DNA from: Chryseobacterium nakagawai
GTDB taxonomy: Bacteria; Bacteroidota; Bacteroidia; Flavobacteriales; Weeksellaceae
Direction: 5' to 3'
Assembly: GCF_900637665.1 (NCBI RefSeq)
Contig: NZ_LR134386.1
Coordinates: 1,604,501-1,668,500 of the forward strand
DNA length: 64,000 bases
Part shown: piece by piece, positions 56,044-64,000 of the stretch
Layout of the letters: the number at the start of each line of letters is the position of its first letter
Position numbering within the stretch: the stretch's first letter is position 1
The notes under the pieces: generated by a model
What the model was told of the DNA's origin: nothing
What the model saw: only the letters and a program-made list of their open reading frames with translations
Database searches by the model: none
Position numbers and translations under genes: made by a program

Positions 56044-57636
56044 ATGAATCATTTAGAAAGTTTAAAAGAGTTAGGAATTCAATCTGCAAAAGAGATTTTT
56101 TGGAATCTATCAGAAGCACAGTTAATTTCACAGACCTTAAGGAAAGGGCAGGGTATTATAACAGACTCAGGAGCATTGGCTTGTGATACCGGTGAGTTTA
56201 CGGGACGTTCCCCAAAAGATAAATATGTAGTCTTAGATGATACAACTCAAGATTCTGTTTGGTGGGGGGATATAAACCATTCTTTTTTGCCGGAAGATTT
56301 TGATAAATTATACAATCGTGTAGTGGAACACCTTTCACAAAGTGATCTTTATGTTAAAGATGTTTATGCGTGTGCAAAATCTGAATATCGTTTAAATATA
56401 AGGATTATCACAGAAAACCCATGGCAAAGTTTATTTGCCAATAACTTGTTTTTAAGATTTAATGAAAAAGAGCTTGAATCATTTAAGCACGAATGGCTTA
56501 TTCTTACTGCCCCAAGTTTCAAGGCTGTTCCGGAAACTGATAAGACCCGTCAGCATAACTTTACCATTATCAACTTCACAAAAAAAATCATTCTTATTGG
56601 AGGAAGTGCTTATACAGGTGAAATTAAAAAAGGTATTTTTACGGTATTGAATTATATTCTTCCACATGAGAAAAATGTGCTTTCAATGCATTGTTCGGCT
56701 AATATTGGAGAAAATGGAGATACCTCTGTGTTTTTCGGACTTTCAGGAACGGGTAAAACGACACTTTCAGCAGATCCGTCCAGAAAATTAATTGGGGATG
56801 ATGAGCATGGATGGGATGATGAGAATGTTTTTAATTTTGAAGGGGGATGTTACGCTAAATGTGTGAATTTAAGCCAAGAGAAAGAGCCTCAAATTTTTTC
56901 GGCAATTCGTCAGGGTACTTTGCTTGAAAATGTACGTTTTTTTGAGGGAACAGATATTGTTAATTATGATGATACTTCCGTAACTGAAAACACAAGAGCT
57001 GCCTATCCGATCGACTTTATAGATAACGCCATCCATCCTTCTGTTGGAGGTGTTCCCAATAATATCTTTTTTTTGACGTGCGATGCTTTTGGTGTATTGC
57101 CTCCAATTTCAAAATTAACAACGGGTCAGGCGATGTATCATTTTATTTCTGGATATACGGCAAAAGTAGCTGGAACTGAAGCGGGAATTACTGAACCACA
57201 GACCACGTTTTCAGCATGCTTTGGAAAACCTTTTCTTCCTCTTCATCCTACAAAATATGCTGAACTTTTAGGGAAAAAGCTAAATGAGAATAAAGTAAAC
57301 GTGTGGCTTATTAATACAGGTTGGTCTGGGGGCTCTTACGGAGTAGGGGAACGTATAAAGTTGTCATACACGAGAGCTATGATCACTGCAGTATTAGAAA
57401 ATAAATTAGAAAATGTTGATTTCATCAGTGATGATGTCTTTGGACTTCAAATGCTGGTACAGTGTGAAGGAGTTCCTTCTGAAATCCTGAATCCAAAAAA
57501 TACTTGGACAGACTCTTCTCAATATGATCAAAAGGCTATCCATCTTGCTACTCAATTTATGGAGAATTTTAAAGAGTTTGAGTCTTTTGCCAATAATGAA
57601 ATTATGGGTGGAGGTCCTTTACTTAAGAATAAATAA
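56044..57636 (+). CDS. pckA: ATP-dependent phosphoenolpyruvate carboxykinase
   Basis: 530 residues, cytoplasmic enzyme converting oxaloacetate and ATP to phosphoenolpyruvate, CO2 and ADP, the entry to gluconeogenesis. Signatures are FTGRSPKDKYVV (about 58-69), the P-loop GLSGTGKTTLSADP (about 235-248), the metal site LIGDDEHGWDDENVFNFEGG (about 253-272), and NTGWSGGSYGVGERI (about 426-440). ATP class by length and P-loop. It is followed by gcvH at 21 bp. Confidence 0.97.
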   Translation: MNHLESLKELGIQSAKEIFWNLSEAQLISQTLRKGQGIITDSGALACDTGEFTGRSPKDKYVVLDDTTQDSVWWGDINHSFLPEDFDKLYNRVVEHLSQSDLYVKDVYACAKSEYRLNIRIITENPWQSLFANNLFLRFNEKELESFKHEWLILTAPSFKAVPETDKTRQHNFTIINFTKKIILIGGSAYTGEIKKGIFTVLNYILPHEKNVLSMHCSANIGENGDTSVFFGLSGTGKTTLSADPSRKLIGDDEHGWDDENVFNFEGGCYAKCVNLSQEKEPQIFSAIRQGTLLENVRFFEGTDIVNYDDTSVTENTRAAYPIDFIDNAIHPSVGGVPNNIFFLTCDAFGVLPPISKLTTGQAMYHFISGYTAKVAGTEAGITEPQTTFSACFGKPFLPLHPTKYAELLGKKLNENKVNVWLINTGWSGGSYGVGERIKLSYTRAMITAVLENKLENVDFISDDVFGLQMLVQCEGVPSEILNPKNTWTDSSQYDQKAIHLATQFMENFKEFESFANNEIMGGGPLLKNK

Positions 57637-57657
57637 TCAATATAAAGTAAATTAAAA

Positions 57658-58041
57658 ATGAAAATTCCTGAAAATCTATTGTACACTGAAGACCATGAAT
57701 GGGTGAGAGTAGAAAATGATATGGCATATATTGGAATCACGGATTTTGCACAACACGAATTGGGTGATATTGTATATGTTGAAATCGAAACGCTTGGAGA
57801 AAAGTTACAGCAGCATGACGTATTTGGGACCGTTGAAGCAGTGAAAACAGTATCGGATCTTTTCTTGCCGATTGCCGCTGAAGTAATGGAAATCAATCCG
57901 AAGTTGGAATCAAATCCTGAATTAGTCAATTCTGATCCTTATGGAGAAGGATGGATGATTAAAATAAAAGTCAATAATCCAGCAGATACTGAAGGACTTT
58001 TGACCACCGAGTCATACACTTCACTAATAGGTTTATCATAG
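57658..58041 (+). CDS. gcvH: Glycine cleavage system H protein
   Basis: 127 residues. Lipoyl carrier of the glycine cleavage complex. Lys63 in FGTVEAVKTVSDLF is the lipoylation site, and GDIVYVEIETLGEKL and LNPYGEGWMI-like (SDPYGEGWMIKIKV) segments are typical. It is separated from gcvT by one base, so the two are one operon, perhaps with pckA. Confidence 0.96.
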   Translation: MKIPENLLYTEDHEWVRVENDMAYIGITDFAQHELGDIVYVEIETLGEKLQQHDVFGTVEAVKTVSDLFLPIAAEVMEINPKLESNPELVNSDPYGEGWMIKIKVNNPADTEGLLTTESYTSLIGLS

Positions 58042-58042
58042 T

Positions 58043-59143
58043 ATGGAAACGGTAAAAATCAAGAAAACGCCATTTAATGCACTCCATCACTTATTAGGAG
58101 CGAAAATGGTTGACTTTGCAGGATATGAAATGCCTGTTCAATACAAGGGTATAAATCATGAACATGAAATTGTAAGAAATAAGGTGGGGGTATTTGATGT
58201 TTCTCATATGGGAGAAATTCTCATACAGGGAAAAGAGGCCTTGTCATTAATCCAGAAGATTACGTCCAATGATGCTTCAAAACTTTTTCCGGGAAAGGTG
58301 CAATACAGCTGTATGCCTAATGACACTGGAGGAATAATTGATGATCTTTTAGTGTATATGATCAGTCAGGACGATTATTTATTGGTCGTCAATGCATCAA
58401 ATATAGAAAAAGACTTAAACTGGATCCAGGGACAGAATTCCTTTGATACACAGGTTAGCAATATTTCGGATTCTATTTCATTATTAGCGGTTCAGGGACC
58501 CAAAGCAGAACAGGTCTTACAAAAATTGACAGATATCAGTCTGAAAGACATGGAATATTATACGTTTACTATCGGTGAATTAGCGCATATTCCTAATGCT
58601 TTACTATCTGCCACTGGATATACTGGAGCGGGAGGATTTGAAATATATGTGGAAAACAGATATGCAGCACACGTATGGGAAGCTCTTTTTGAAGCAGGAA
58701 AAGAAGAAGGAATAGAGCCCATCGGTTTAGGAGCCAGAGATACGTTACGGTTGGAAATGGGCTACTGTTTGTATGGGAATGATATTGATGATTATACTTC
58801 TCCTTTAGAAGCTGGGCTAGGCTGGATTACTAAATTTAATAAAGACTTTGTTCATAAGGGGTTCTTAAAAATTCAAAAAGAAAAAGGAGTATCCAAAAAG
58901 TTAGTAGGCTTTGAAATGGAAGATAAGGGAATTCCACGTCATGGCTATGAAATTTGGAATGGGAATCATGAAATTATAGGAACCGTTACTTCAGGAACTA
59001 TGTCACCGACCCTTAAAAAAGCGATTGGAATGGGATACATCTCCGTTGAAAATTCGGCTGTAGGAAATGAAATTTTCATTAATATTAGAAATAAACCAAC
59101 AAAAGCAATAATTGTGGCTTTTCCATTTATTAATGTAAAATAG
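58043..59143 (+). CDS. gcvT: Glycine cleavage system T protein (aminomethyltransferase)
   Basis: 366 residues, tetrahydrofolate-dependent aminomethyltransferase that releases ammonia and transfers the methylene group to folate. Motifs: KMVDFAGYEMPVQY (about 21-34), GVFDVSHMGEI (about 49-59), GYTGAGGFEIYV (about 192-203) and GLGARDTLRLEMGYCLYGND (about 232-251). Complete. It follows gcvH immediately; gcvP is not in the window. Confidence 0.97.
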   Translation: METVKIKKTPFNALHHLLGAKMVDFAGYEMPVQYKGINHEHEIVRNKVGVFDVSHMGEILIQGKEALSLIQKITSNDASKLFPGKVQYSCMPNDTGGIIDDLLVYMISQDDYLLVVNASNIEKDLNWIQGQNSFDTQVSNISDSISLLAVQGPKAEQVLQKLTDISLKDMEYYTFTIGELAHIPNALLSATGYTGAGGFEIYVENRYAAHVWEALFEAGKEEGIEPIGLGARDTLRLEMGYCLYGNDIDDYTSPLEAGLGWITKFNKDFVHKGFLKIQKEKGVSKKLVGFEMEDKGIPRHGYEIWNGNHEIIGTVTSGTMSPTLKKAIGMGYISVENSAVGNEIFINIRNKPTKAIIVAFPFINVK

Positions 59144-59237
59144 CTTACCTCTTATAATGTCAATTTTTCAAATTGTTGTATTTTGTTTATTTTACCCATG
59201 ATTGGTAAAATAATTTCTTAATCTGTGAGGCATATAA

Positions 59238-59846
59238 TTGAATGATAGAATGATTTTTGAATACCTTAAATTAAATATGGATATTGATGACAATGCTTTT
59301 AATGAAATATATCCTGAACATATAAAAGCTTTGTCACAACGTCATTGGACTCCTGTTGCTGTTGCTAAGATGGCTGCTAAATATTTAGTTGATGATACCA
59401 ATAGAAGAGTCTTGGATATTGGATCCGGAGCGGGTAAATTTTGTCTTGTGGGAGCAGCTTCTACAGATGGTATATTTTACGGAATTGAGCAAAGAGCATC
59501 TCTAACTAAAATATCAAAAAAATTAGCCGATAAACACAATATAAATAATGTTGATTTTATTAATGTAAATATAAAAGATGTCTCTTTTTTAGAATACGAA
59601 GCATTCTATTTTTTTAATTCTTTTTATGAAAATATAGATACTTCTTGTTCCATTGATGATACAATTATTCATGATAGAGATTTATACTACGATTATTCGG
59701 CATATGTGAGGGAACAGCTTGATGCAACACCTATTGGAACGAGGCTTGTTACTTATTGGAGTAAATGGGACGAAATTCCTAACAGTTTTACTCTAGTAGA
59801 TACCGCTTGTAATAAGTTATTGAATTTTTGGGAAAAGGTATTTTGA
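59238..59846 (+). CDS. Class I SAM-dependent methyltransferase
   Basis: 202 residues. The SAM-binding motif I is VLDIGSGAGKFCLVGA (about 59-74), followed by YGIEQRASLTKISKKLAD (motif II region) and VDFINVNIKDVSFLEYEAFYFFN. Substrate is unknown. A second ATG four codons in (MIFEY) is possible. It lies after the gcvT gene with a 94-bp gap and converges with the DUF1003 remnant. Confidence 0.85.
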   Translation: MNDRMIFEYLKLNMDIDDNAFNEIYPEHIKALSQRHWTPVAVAKMAAKYLVDDTNRRVLDIGSGAGKFCLVGAASTDGIFYGIEQRASLTKISKKLADKHNINNVDFINVNIKDVSFLEYEAFYFFNSFYENIDTSCSIDDTIIHDRDLYYDYSAYVREQLDATPIGTRLVTYWSKWDEIPNSFTLVDTACNKLLNFWEKVF

Positions 59847-59979
59847 GAGGAAGATAAGGAGTAGAAAAATTCTTAGATAAACACAGCCTTTTCTATAAAT
59901 TGAAAAAAGAGAATGACAATATTGAGAAACTTGATTTGTCAACAGAATACATAGGTCTGAATATTATGTATTTTTTTTT

Positions 59980-60010
59980 AGTATTACTGCAACATTGTTG
60001 CGGTAATACT
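59980..60010. terminator. Bidirectional terminator
   Basis: 14-bp stem with one G-T pair (59980-59993 with 59997-60010, arm AGTATTACTGCAAC) and a 3-nt loop, with T-runs on both sides. It serves the methyltransferase gene on the plus strand and the former DUF1003 gene on the minus strand. Confidence 0.8.
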
Positions 60011-60225
60011 TTTTTTACCAATAAGTGGTCTATTTTTTCACTCGATAATCTAATTTCTAATTCGGCTTTTAAATTAATTTTGTAATTGTGTTCTCCTCTC
60101 AGCCTATCTTTTTGTTCCGGTCTGTTTTGGCTCATTATAGTAATGGGAGTTTGAATGGTGACCGGGGTTAAGATAAAGAATAAAATTAAGAAAAATAAAA
60201 GGAAAAGGGTCAAAGAATTTTGTTA
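60011..60225 (-). pseudogene. Remnant of a DUF1003 membrane protein gene
   Basis: On the minus strand, one frame reads KFFDPFPFIFLNFILYL and a second frame continues with IQTPITIMSQNRPEQKDRLR and NLKAELEIRLSSEKIDHLL, which together are the C-terminal half of DUF1003 proteins (FDPYPFILLN... then SQNR...). The frame break lies near 60170. The N-terminal half is gone and the end runs straight into the terminator. Remaining upstream DNA (60226-60406) shows no gene. Confidence 0.7.
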
Positions 60226-60406
60226 TATAGCTTTCACTGTGAATATATTTAGTAATGAATTATGAAGTAAATTTATCTTTCAATTTTCTAAAGTTGAATA
60301 TTTTATAATCAATAGTATTACAAATTATTTTTTTATGTTGTATATATCATACTAATACAAGCATTCAGAATTGTTTTTATTTCCTTTGATAGATAAATTC
60401 TAATAT

Positions 60407-60832
60407 TTAGAATTCATATTGGTTAATCCAACTAAGGATTGAAGCTGTTATTTCCATGCAAAGTTTATCAAAATCATAGGTATAGGCAAAATCATCACTA
60501 AGTTCATATTTATCAAATATAGGGGCGCATAATTTTAACATTTTCAGACTAAATGACTTTAGCTCATCATGTTTCATGAGATTTCCAAAGTTATTGTTGA
60601 TAATATTTGAAACGGTCTCGAATTTTGAAAAATGAAATTTCTCAAAAAGGATGTGATCCGTATAATATTCACATTGCTCAATCGAACTTCCAGACCTTAT
60701 AGCACCATCATATACAATTTTCGCCCATTGGGAACGCTGCTCTATTAATGCTGTGTTAGGAACTAATTCTGGAAAGCTATTACTCAATAAATTTTGTAAT
60801 CGTTCCTTGTAATATGTTACATCCTTTTCCAT
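60407..60832 (-). CDS. DUF1896 family protein
   Basis: 141 residues. It matches DUF1896 along its length: ALIEQRSQWAKIVYDGAIRS (about 28-47), FHFSKFETVSNIINNNF, FSLKMLKLCAPIFDKYELSD and YTYDFDKLCMEITASILSWI. Members are frequent on Bacteroidota ICEs. Its presence in chromosomal flank, near a DUF1003 remnant and a frameshifted regulator, hints that older mobile DNA decayed here. Function unknown. Confidence 0.75.
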   Translation of the reverse strand: MEKDVTYYKERLQNLLSNSFPELVPNTALIEQRSQWAKIVYDGAIRSGSSIEQCEYYTDHILFEKFHFSKFETVSNIINNNFGNLMKHDELKSFSLKMLKLCAPIFDKYELSDDFAYTYDFDKLCMEITASILSWINQYEF

Positions 60833-61034
60833 AAAATTTGTGATTTATCCTTTTTCCATAAAATCTGTGATAATTGTATGTAGCATATAAGCTTAATATA
60901 ATATCATTTCTATGTATTGTCACTTCTGTAAAACATGTATAATCGTTCAGGTATTTTATGAATTCATATTTCAGGCTTCCATAGCCCAATAGTTTTGATT
61001 TGTAATAGTTAAAATTAATATGGAACCATCTAAA

Positions 61035-63332
61035 TTATAAATTTTCTGAGGTTCTAAAATCTGTTGGAAATTCCATGCTAATTCTTGCCATAAGATAACT
61101 GACCGTAGATTCTGCTCCCTGATTAATATTCACGTCGTTTTTCTCAAGCCCATCATAGCAACCTCCGGTTACAGGATTGTAAATAATTTGGTTTAACTGG
61201 TTTTTTCCAAGAAACCAATTAAAGGAATTGTGCATCATCTGAAAATACTTTTCATTATCTAAAATCTTATAAAATGAAGCTAATGCAAGAATAGTATAAG
61301 CCACGTCAATAGGCTGTTCTCCACCATTCGATCTATTGTTTTCCTTGCTTTCTTTTTGTAACCAGCCTTGGTTAGAAATCACTTTTATAGTATCGTTGAC
61401 AATTATTTTAGACAAGAGAAAAGCAAAAGACTGTTTCGCTATTTCCTTATATATTTCATTTTTAGTAGCAACCCAAGCAAATAATAAAGCTTCTGGCAAT
61501 ACGCTATTTCCGTAAGTCAGATAACTTTCGAACCACATCCAATTACCTTTAGCTTCATGTTGATACATTTTCACCAAACGATTCGCCAATTCTTTTAATA
61601 AAGGAATATTTTTTTCAGAATTCTGGTAATACAATCCTTTTATAATAAAAGCTATGGCTCTGGTGGAATATATTTTTTCAGCAAAAACCAAGTTTTTTTG
61701 AAGCATGGCTTCTGCGAGTTCATAAAATTCCTGTGGTAAAATTTCTCTTAATGAAATTAAATAACCCAAAGCCCATATCGCTCTTCCGTTAGAATCTTCA
61801 AGGTTGGTTTCGTAATTCTGTGGGGTAAATTGTTTTTCCTTATCCACATAATTTAGGAAACTGCCATCTTTTTGTTGACAAAATTTAATAAAATTTAAAT
61901 AGATTGAAATTAATTGCAGATCAGATTTGTTTTTGGTGGCTTTGTAATGTTGGCAAATAGCGATCATTGCACGTGCATTATCATCCAGGGTATAGCCGGA
62001 ATCAATATCTGGTTCACTGATCTTGGAAAATTGTATCATTCCAAAATCTGTAGTTATATTTTGGATATGATCAAGATTGAATTTAGGTAAGGTATATTTG
62101 AGTTTTGCATTGCTGTTTCTGAATTTCTGAAATAATAAAGCATGTAAAATAGACGAATTTTCCCAAGCGGTCGGAGCCATTTTTTGCAAAGATTTTATGC
62201 GTAATTTTTCACGACTATTTTCATTTTTCAGTAAAGTATTAACAGCAAAAGTCAATTGTTTTGGGGCTTCAAAATCAATGATTATTCCTGTTTCCTCTTT
62301 TAAAACTTCTAAAGCATGTGGAATAGGAGTAGAAACAATGGCACACCCGCAACTGATAGCATAGGAAAAAGTACCACTTACTGCCTGATTTCTGTCTTTT
62401 GAAGTGAAAAGATAAATGTCGGTAAGTTGAAGATACTCTAATAATTCAGGTAAGGGTAAATATTCATTAATAAAACGGATATGGTTTTCCAGATGAAGTT
62501 TGCAGGTAAGATCCTCTAAAAGATAACGATACTTTTCGCCTTCATTTCTCACGATAGCAGGATGCGTCTTGCCAAGAATTAGAAAAATGACATTAGGATT
62601 CTGAGCAATAATTTTGGGCAAAGCTTTCAGGGTGGTTTCAATATTTTTGCCTGAACCCAACAACCCAAATGTAGACAACACCTTTTTATTTTTAAGTCCA
62701 TACTTTTCTTTCAACGCATTTTTATCTGTAAAAGGTAACAAATGTGTTCCGTGCGGAATGACGGTGATTTTGTCAGAAGAAATATTATAATCTTTTGAAA
62801 GCATCTCCGCGGAGATGTCTGTCATTACCACAATTGACTTGGAAAAATCTGCGAGGTCTTTCACTTTTGTTTTGAATTCTATATCTGGATTGGGAAGTAC
62901 AGTATGAAAGGTGATAATGATTTCTTTCTTTAAGTTTTGTAGGAAAAGATATAATCCGTTTTGGGCTTCATTAAAAAAGCCAAACTCGTGCTGAAGCATT
63001 ACCAGTTGGATATTGTCATTTCTATTGATCTTTTCAGCCAATTCCAGAAAGGAAACGGCATCTGAGATATTTAATTTGTATTTAGGATGTTCTTCATATT
63101 CATAATTTTCCCCCTCTGTTTCCATGGGGCAAATAATTGTTTGAAATGATTCTCCGAATTTCGACTGAAGCGATTTTATAAGGTCTTGTGTATAAGTGGC
63201 AATTCCGCATACCTTTGGAGGAAAAGTACTGATAAAGATAATCTCGGGTTTATTATAGACAATGTGTTTTTCTTTTTTTAAAGATGGTCTTATGGCTTTG
63301 TCCTCCACGTCTGAATTAATATTTTTATTCAT
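61035..63332 (-). CDS. GT4-type glycosyltransferase with C-terminal (alpha/alpha)-toroid-like domain
   Basis: 765 residues. Residues about 25-400 are a GT-B glycosyltransferase of family 4: FPPKVCGIATYTQDLIKSLQ (about 38-57), VIPHGTHLLPF (about 189-199), FGLLGSGKNIETTLKALP and the nucleotide-sugar region FTSKDRNQAVSGTFSYAISC (about 310-329). Residues about 430-760 form repeated helical hairpins (GYTLDDNARAMIAICQHYKA, GRAIWALGYLISL, EQPIDVAYTILALASFYK), like the toroid domains of glycoside hydrolases. It is paired with a GH130 enzyme gene to its right. It may assemble or recycle a mannose-containing polymer; this is inferred from the pairing. Confidence 0.85.
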   Translation of the reverse strand: MNKNINSDVEDKAIRPSLKKEKHIVYNKPEIIFISTFPPKVCGIATYTQDLIKSLQSKFGESFQTIICPMETEGENYEYEEHPKYKLNISDAVSFLELAEKINRNDNIQLVMLQHEFGFFNEAQNGLYLFLQNLKKEIIITFHTVLPNPDIEFKTKVKDLADFSKSIVVMTDISAEMLSKDYNISSDKITVIPHGTHLLPFTDKNALKEKYGLKNKKVLSTFGLLGSGKNIETTLKALPKIIAQNPNVIFLILGKTHPAIVRNEGEKYRYLLEDLTCKLHLENHIRFINEYLPLPELLEYLQLTDIYLFTSKDRNQAVSGTFSYAISCGCAIVSTPIPHALEVLKEETGIIIDFEAPKQLTFAVNTLLKNENSREKLRIKSLQKMAPTAWENSSILHALLFQKFRNSNAKLKYTLPKFNLDHIQNITTDFGMIQFSKISEPDIDSGYTLDDNARAMIAICQHYKATKNKSDLQLISIYLNFIKFCQQKDGSFLNYVDKEKQFTPQNYETNLEDSNGRAIWALGYLISLREILPQEFYELAEAMLQKNLVFAEKIYSTRAIAFIIKGLYYQNSEKNIPLLKELANRLVKMYQHEAKGNWMWFESYLTYGNSVLPEALLFAWVATKNEIYKEIAKQSFAFLLSKIIVNDTIKVISNQGWLQKESKENNRSNGGEQPIDVAYTILALASFYKILDNEKYFQMMHNSFNWFLGKNQLNQIIYNPVTGGCYDGLEKNDVNINQGAESTVSYLMARISMEFPTDFRTSENL

Positions 63333-63374
63333 TTTATTTCATTTTTAGATTTGATAATTCTAATGAACCATCAA

Positions 63375-64000
63375 TTATATTGCATGCATCATCAATTCTT
63401 TCAATAGCTTTGAAATACTCAAAGAGGCAACGGCAATTCTTTCGTCTGCAGCTCCATAATAGATATAAAGTGTATCTTTTTCTACAATAGCCCCTGTAGG
63501 AAAGCAGACATTATTAACCTCACCTTTAATTTCCCATTCTTTCTCCGGCTCAAAAAGAGGATAAGGAAGTCTGCAAATTTCTTTTTCGGGGTTCTTAAGA
63601 TCCAGTAGGGCTACACAGGCATTATAAACATATCCGTCGACGGTATCATGAACTCCATGATAGATTAGCAGCCATCCGTATTCCGTTTCTATGGGTGGAC
63701 ACCCGCCACCAATATAGCTGGATTCGTGATCATATTTGGGACATAAAAAGATGTGATTCTTAAAGTGAGAAAAATAATCTTCCCAAAACTCAAAGTTTAA
63801 ATCTTGAATGTTTTCTACATTTACAATTTGAATATCAGGTCTTATTCTGTGGAGAAAATAAAATTTACTATTTATTTTTCTTGGGAAAAAAATCAGATTT
63901 TTGTCCCATAAAAAGATAGGAACACTATCTGTATGACTGATCTGAAATTCATTATATCTTTTATATTTTTCAGGGATTAAACCTTCAGATTCTAATAAAC
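63375..64000 (-). CDS. Glycoside hydrolase family 130 enzyme (partial)
   Basis: About 208 codons are visible; the N-terminus is beyond the right edge. Motifs near the end are YIGGGCPPIETEYGWLLIYH, YVYNACVALLDL, VCFPTGAIVEKDTLYIYYGA and ADERIAVASLSISKLL, typical of GH130 mannoside phosphorylases, beta-propellers that phosphorolyse beta-mannosides. Its stop codon is 43 bp before the glycosyltransferase start codon, and the two are likely one operon. Short relatives are often mislabelled pesticidal or Cry-like proteins. Confidence 0.85.
   Translation of the reverse strand, partial: LLESEGLIPEKYKRYNEFQISHTDSVPIFLWDKNLIFFPRKINSKFYFLHRIRPDIQIVNVENIQDLNFEFWEDYFSHFKNHIFLCPKYDHESSYIGGGCPPIETEYGWLLIYHGVHDTVDGYVYNACVALLDLKNPEKEICRLPYPLFEPEKEWEIKGEVNNVCFPTGAIVEKDTLYIYYGAADERIAVASLSISKLLKELMMHAI

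Noticed and set aside
59893..60213. 106-codon minus-strand frame taken as an intact gene
   Set aside because: Its middle is the end of a DUF1003 protein and its last third reads through the terminator hairpin; it is a pseudogene fragment.
60780..60989. 69-codon minus-strand frame upstream of the DUF1896 gene
   Set aside because: Overlaps the start of the DUF1896 gene in another frame and has no recognisable feature.

Overview
The window is bacterial DNA from the Bacteroidota, most likely a flavobacterium of the Chryseobacterium/Elizabethkingia type. The tra gene set (TraA to TraQ), the MobA/MobB/MobC set, RteC, the promoter elements of the TAnnTTTG type and the AT-rich chromosomal genes on the right all point that way. 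About 53 kb is one integrative and conjugative element (ICE). Its left end lies outside the window. Its right end lies just beyond a tyrosine recombinase, between about 53.17 and 53.44 kb. Ordinary chromosome follows.

Region 1 (1-13.5 kb, all minus strand) is a copper/silver resistance block: a multicopper oxidase with a CopB-like tail (cut by the window edge), a haem-binding protein, a TRASH/YHS-type lipoprotein, a DUF305 protein, two DUF3347 proteins (one with an HMA domain), a CPH-type ATPase (CopB), a CPC-type ATPase (CopA), a small HMA chaperone, a Cys-rich secreted protein and an AraC regulator with an HMA-like sensor. RteC, the ICE excision/transfer regulator, follows directly. Region 2 (13.6-24.1 kb, minus) is a divalent-metal and mercury block: a CadA-type ATPase, a CusB/CzcB adaptor, a CusA/CzcA pump fused to its TolC-like channel, a Fur-family regulator, an ArsR regulator, a MerT-MerP fusion and a GDCCVxC protein. 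Two promoters with overlapping or adjacent operator dyads are visible here.

Region 3 (24.2-44.4 kb) is the transfer machinery. mobC, mobB and mobA read leftward and traA to traQ read rightward from a 750-bp intergenic region full of hairpins and short repeats, the probable oriT. Between traD and traE sits an oppositely oriented five-gene cassette (30.66-34.64 kb). It holds an XRE regulator, a nuclease-like effector, a middle component, a DUF2326 ATPase and a second Mrr-like nuclease. It has the composition of an ABC-three-component (ABC-3C) defence system with an extra nuclease.

Region 4 (44.5-53.4 kb) is the ICE accessory and recombination end: two tandem excisionase-like HTH proteins, an elaborate candidate structured RNA, an orphan receiver-domain protein, an IS1182-family insertion, Api92-like and DUF932 genes, and the integrase. 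A bipartite DNA site (GCCAAACACTGCC, with a second half 20 bp later) recurs five times: before mobC, before traA, inside traD, before traE and before the excisionase-like genes. I could not assign it to a known regulator, and it looks like the binding site of an ICE-wide transfer activator.

Region 5 (53.4-64 kb) is chromosome: a PLP cysteine synthase-like enzyme, a DUF1275 membrane protein, a frameshifted AraC-type regulator, pckA-gcvH-gcvT, a methyltransferase, a DUF1003 gene remnant, a DUF1896 protein, and a glycosyltransferase followed by a GH130 enzyme cut by the right edge.
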